From assembly GCF_002019645.1 (NCBI RefSeq), contig NZ_KV917374.1, forward strand, positions 2,244,696 to 2,308,695: DNA of 64,000 nucleotides. The letters are read 5' to 3'. Positions within the stretch are counted from its first letter, which is position 1, and every line of letters starts with the position of its first letter. Below the pieces are notes generated by a model. That model made no database searches. It saw only the letters and a list, made by a program, of their open reading frames with translations, and was not told the origin of the DNA. Source of the stretch: Litchfieldia alkalitelluris (GTDB lineage: Bacteria > Bacillota > Bacilli > Bacillales > Bacillaceae_L). The position numbers and the translations under genes were made by a program. This document shows positions 61,069-64,000 of the stretch, piece by piece.

Positions 61069-63711
61069 ATGTCAGAAACAGAATTAAACTTACCAACAAA
61101 ATATGATCCGAAAACAGTTGAAGAGGGTCGTTATGACTATTGGTTAAAAGGGAAATTTTTCGAAGCTACTCGTGACAGTAAAAAAGAGCCTTACACAATC
61201 GTAATTCCACCACCAAACGTAACAGGAAGACTTCACCTAGGTCATGCATGGGATACGACACTTCAAGATATTATGACACGTATGAAGCGTATGCAAGGCT
61301 ATGATGTTCTTTGGTTACCAGGAATGGACCATGCTGGTATTGCAACACAAGCGAAAGTGGAAGCAAAGCTTCGTGAAGAAGGAAAATCACGCTATGATCT
61401 TGGTCGCGAAAAATTCCTTGAGGAATCATGGAAATGGAAAGAAGAATATGCAAGCTTCATCCGTGAGCAATGGTCAAAGCTTGGACTTGGTCTTGATTAC
61501 TCACGTGAGAGATTTACATTAGATGAAGGATTATCAAAGGCTGTTCGTGAAGTGTTCGTTTCGCTTTATAAAAAAGGCCTAATCTACCGTGGTGAGTATA
61601 TCATTAACTGGGATCCAGCTACAAAAACAGCTTTATCAGACATCGAAGTTATCTACCAAGATGTTCAAGGCGCATTTTACCACATGAAATACCCACTAGC
61701 TGATGGTTCAGGACATATCGAAGTGGCGACCACTCGTCCGGAAACAATGCTTGGTGATACAGCAGTTGCTGTACACCCAGAAGATGAGCGTTATAAGCAC
61801 CTTATCGGAAAAACGGTCATTTTACCGATTATTGGCCGGGAAATACCGATTGTTGGTGATGATTACGTAGACATGGAATTTGGTTCAGGTGCAGTTAAGA
61901 TCACACCTGCGCACGACCCAAATGACTTTGAAATTGGAAACCGTCACAATCTAGAGCGTATCTTAGTGATGAATGAAGACGGAACAATGAACAGCAATGC
62001 TGACAAATATCAAGGTCTTGACCGCTTTGAATGCCGTAAGCAAATTGTGAAAGACCTTCAAGAGCAAGATGTCTTATTTAAAATTGAAGAACACACACAC
62101 TCTGTTGGTCACAGTGAAAGAAGTGGGGCAGTTGTTGAACCATATCTTTCAACACAATGGTTTGTTAAAATGCAGCCACTAGCTGATGAAGCAGTAGCGC
62201 TTCAAAATAAAGAAGATAAAGTTAACTTTGTACCAGATCGTTTCGAAAAAACTTACCTGCATTGGATGGAAAATATCCGTGATTGGTGTATTTCTCGTCA
62301 GTTATGGTGGGGTCATAGAATTCCTGCTTGGTATCATAAAGAAACAGGTGAGGTATATGTAGACCATGAGCCACCTGCAGATGAGGAAAACTGGACACAA
62401 GATAACGATGTATTAGATACATGGTTCTCGTCAGCTTTATGGCCATTTTCTACAATGGGTTGGCCAGATGTTGAAAATGAAGATTACAAACGCTTCTACC
62501 CTACAAGTGTACTTGTAACAGGTTATGATATCATTTTCTTCTGGGTATCTCGAATGATTTTCCAAGGACTAGAGTTTACTGGAAAGCGTCCATTCAAGGA
62601 TGTTCTGATCCACGGACTTGTTCGTGATGCACAAGGACGTAAAATGAGTAAGTCACTTGGTAATGGTGTGGACCCAATGGATGTGATCGACCAATATGGT
62701 GCAGATGCATTACGTTATTTCCTATCAACAGGAAGCTCACCAGGTCAGGATTTACGCTTTAGCATGGAAAAGGTTGAGTCGACTTGGAACTTCATTAATA
62801 AAATTTGGAATGCTTCTCGTTTTGCATTAATGAACATGGAAGGCTTCAAATATGAGGATATTGACTTAACTGGTGAAAAATCAGTAGCCGACAAGTGGAT
62901 TTTAACAAGATTAAATGAAACGATTGAAAATGTCACAAAGCTTGCTGAGCGTTATGAGTTCGGTGAAGTTGGACGATTACTATACAACTTCATCTGGGAT
63001 GATTTCTGTGATTGGTATATTGAAATGGCGAAGTTACCGTTATACGGTGAGAATGAAGAAGCAAAGAAAACAACTCGTTCAATTCTTGCTTATGTCTTAG
63101 ATAACACAATGAGACTCCTTCATCCATTCATGCCATTCGTAACAGAAAAAATTTGGCAAAGCCTACCTCACGATGGTGAATCAATTACGGTAGCAAGCTG
63201 GCCAACTGTGCGCCCAGAGCTTTCTGACGCGCGAGCTGCAAGTGATATGAAGCTACTTGTTGAGATCATCCGTACGGTTCGTAACATCCGTGCTGAAGTA
63301 AATACACCAATGAGCAAGCAAATCGAGCTGAAAATTAAGGCTAAAGACGAAACAATCCTTAATCAGTTAGAATCTAATCGTTCATATTTAGAGCGTTTCT
63401 GTAATCCAAGTGAATTAACAATCGCAACAGAAGTACCAAGTGATGACAAAGCAATGTCTGCGGTTGTAACTGGAGCAGAGTTAATTCTGCCACTTCATGG
63501 ACTAATTAACATTGATGAAGAAGTTAAGCGTCTGGAAAAAGAATTAGATAAATTAAACAAAGAAGTAGAGCGCGTTGATAAGAAGCTTGGCAATGAAGGC
63601 TTCGTTAAAAAAGCACCAGCAAAAGTAATTGAAGAAGAAAAAGCAAAGCAAGCGGATTATATTGAAAAGCGTGATGCGGTTCAGAAACGTATTACTGAGT
63701 TAAAAGGCTAA
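61069..63711 (+). CDS. valS: Valyl-tRNA synthetase
   Basis: An 880-residue class I synthetase, the same length as in B. subtilis. The HIGH motif is HLGH (residues 56-59) in [16 protein letters not shown]. The editing (CP1) domain is about 190-350 ([18 protein letters not shown]), and the KMSKS motif is at 525-529. The tRNA-binding C-terminal coiled coil spans about 810-880. Start: CAGGAGG is 8 bases before the ATG at 61069; the frame is open to 61030 but that part overlaps the leader. A terminator follows. Confidence 0.97.
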   Translation: MSETELNLPTKYDPKTVEEGRYDYWLKGKFFEATRDSKKEPYTIVIPPPNVTGRLHLGHAWDTTLQDIMTRMKRMQGYDVLWLPGMDHAGIATQAKVEAKLREEGKSRYDLGREKFLEESWKWKEEYASFIREQWSKLGLGLDYSRERFTLDEGLSKAVREVFVSLYKKGLIYRGEYIINWDPATKTALSDIEVIYQDVQGAFYHMKYPLADGSGHIEVATTRPETMLGDTAVAVHPEDERYKHLIGKTVILPIIGREIPIVGDDYVDMEFGSGAVKITPAHDPNDFEIGNRHNLERILVMNEDGTMNSNADKYQGLDRFECRKQIVKDLQEQDVLFKIEEHTHSVGHSERSGAVVEPYLSTQWFVKMQPLADEAVALQNKEDKVNFVPDRFEKTYLHWMENIRDWCISRQLWWGHRIPAWYHKETGEVYVDHEPPADEENWTQDNDVLDTWFSSALWPFSTMGWPDVENEDYKRFYPTSVLVTGYDIIFFWVSRMIFQGLEFTGKRPFKDVLIHGLVRDAQGRKMSKSLGNGVDPMDVIDQYGADALRYFLSTGSSPGQDLRFSMEKVESTWNFINKIWNASRFALMNMEGFKYEDIDLTGEKSVADKWILTRLNETIENVTKLAERYEFGEVGRLLYNFIWDDFCDWYIEMAKLPLYGENEEAKKTTRSILAYVLDNTMRLLHPFMPFVTEKIWQSLPHDGESITVASWPTVRPELSDARAASDMKLLVEIIRTVRNIRAEVNTPMSKQIELKIKAKDETILNQLESNRSYLERFCNPSELTIATEVPSDDKAMSAVVTGAELILPLHGLINIDEEVKRLEKELDKLNKEVERVDKKLGNEGFVKKAPAKVIEEEKAKQADYIEKRDAVQKRITELKG

Positions 63712-63727
63712 CATATTGTTGTTAAAG

Positions 63728-63755
63728 ACTGTCTAGGAAACTAGGCAGTTTTTTT
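63728..63755 (+). terminator. Terminator of valS
   Basis: ACTGTCTAG / CTAGGCAGT (9 bp, one wobble), 4-base loop, TTTTTTT tail. Confidence 0.88.
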
Positions 63756-63933
63756 GTACCTTTGTACCTAACCCTTCATATGTCTTTAGGGCTACGAAGT
63801 AAATTGGATAATAGTACCATTTAATTATTTTTGTCTGAAAACTTGAAATTTTTTAAAAACTAAGAGGTAATTACCAATTATTGTTTAATTTACTATTATG
63901 GTCAGGGATGATCAAAATGTGGAGGTGCAATGA

Positions 63934-64000
63934 TTGATAAAGATGAAGTGGAAAAAGCAAAGAAAAAGTCTCGCAATTATTTTTAGTATCACCATTATGT
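63934..64000 (+). CDS. Start of an unidentified gene with an N-terminal signal/membrane segment (truncated by window edge)
   Basis: A frame open to the end of the window. TTG at 63934 lies 7 bases after GGAGGT (63921-63926). The product begins MIKMKWKKQRKSLAIIFSITIM: a basic N-terminus followed by a hydrophobic run, typical of a signal peptide or membrane anchor. The ATG at 63930 in another frame stops after 18 codons. In B. subtilis folC follows valS; this N-terminus does not look like FolC. Too little is visible to say more. Confidence 0.55.
   Translation, partial: MIKMKWKKQRKSLAIIFSITIM

Noticed and set aside
63930-63986. 18-codon frame starting at the ATG at 63930
   Set aside because: It stops quickly, and the TTG at 63934 has better spacing from GGAGGT and stays open to the end of the window.

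Overview
This window is a chromosomal segment of a low-GC, endospore-forming Bacillaceae species. Grounds: AGGAGG-type ribosome sites, frequent TTG/GTG starts, sporulation and germination genes (gerE, gerM, lonB, spoVID, ysxE), T-box and L-box leaders, and a gene order that follows the Bacillus subtilis mutS2-to-valS stretch almost gene for gene. The species cannot be fixed from the sequence alone; the dispersed repeats suggest a Bacillus relative other than B. subtilis itself.

Layout: (1) 1-1036, end of mutS2, yshE and a possible 25-residue membrane peptide. (2) 1.6-6.9 kb, fatty-acid degradation: lcfA, fadR, fadB, etfB, etfA, with a CcpA-type cre at lcfA and a perfect FadR box in front of fadR. 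(3) 7.2-11.8 kb, trxA, uvrC, lysC behind a lysine riboswitch, and yslB on the minus strand. (4) 12.3-15.5 kb, sdhCAB (succinate dehydrogenase). (5) 15.7-19.0 kb, glpK and glpD (glycerol use). (6) 19.3-22.9 kb, gerE, ysmB, racE, gerM. (7) 22.9-24.4 kb, a 1.4-kb gene-free island of dispersed and tandem repeats. (8) 24.4-26.4 kb, rph, rdgB (ysnA), ysnB and tRNA-Arg(TCT). (9) 26.5-36.7 kb, branched-chain amino acid cluster ilvE - leucine T-box - ilvB ilvH ilvC leuA leuB leuC leuD, with a cre upstream of the ilvE promoter. (10) 36.8-38.7 kb, a 52-bp tandem array split by a complete IS256-type element. (11) 38.8-48.8 kb, protein quality control: ysoA, tig, clpX, lonB, lonA, ysxC. (12) 49.2-56.6 kb, ysxD (minus) and the tetrapyrrole operon hemA hemX hemC hemD hemB hemL. 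(13) 56.7-57.4 kb, a 166-bp tandem array. (14) 57.6-63.7 kb, spoVID, ysxE, a small minus-strand membrane protein, and valS behind a valine T-box; the first codons of one more gene lie at the right edge.

Most genes are core housekeeping genes and form readable pathways: acyl-CoA activation and beta-oxidation feed electrons through EtfAB; SdhCAB and GlpD feed the quinone pool; IlvE/B/H/C and LeuA-D make valine, isoleucine and leucine; HemA-L make uroporphyrinogen precursors from glutamyl-tRNA. I found no novel multi-gene defence or biosynthetic system. The unusual content is non-coding: at least three families of dispersed intergenic repeats, two 52-bp hairpin arrays at separate loci that share the same register although their loops differ, a 166-bp array, and a control architecture in which the CcpA site and promoter sit before ilvE while the leucine T-box sits after it.
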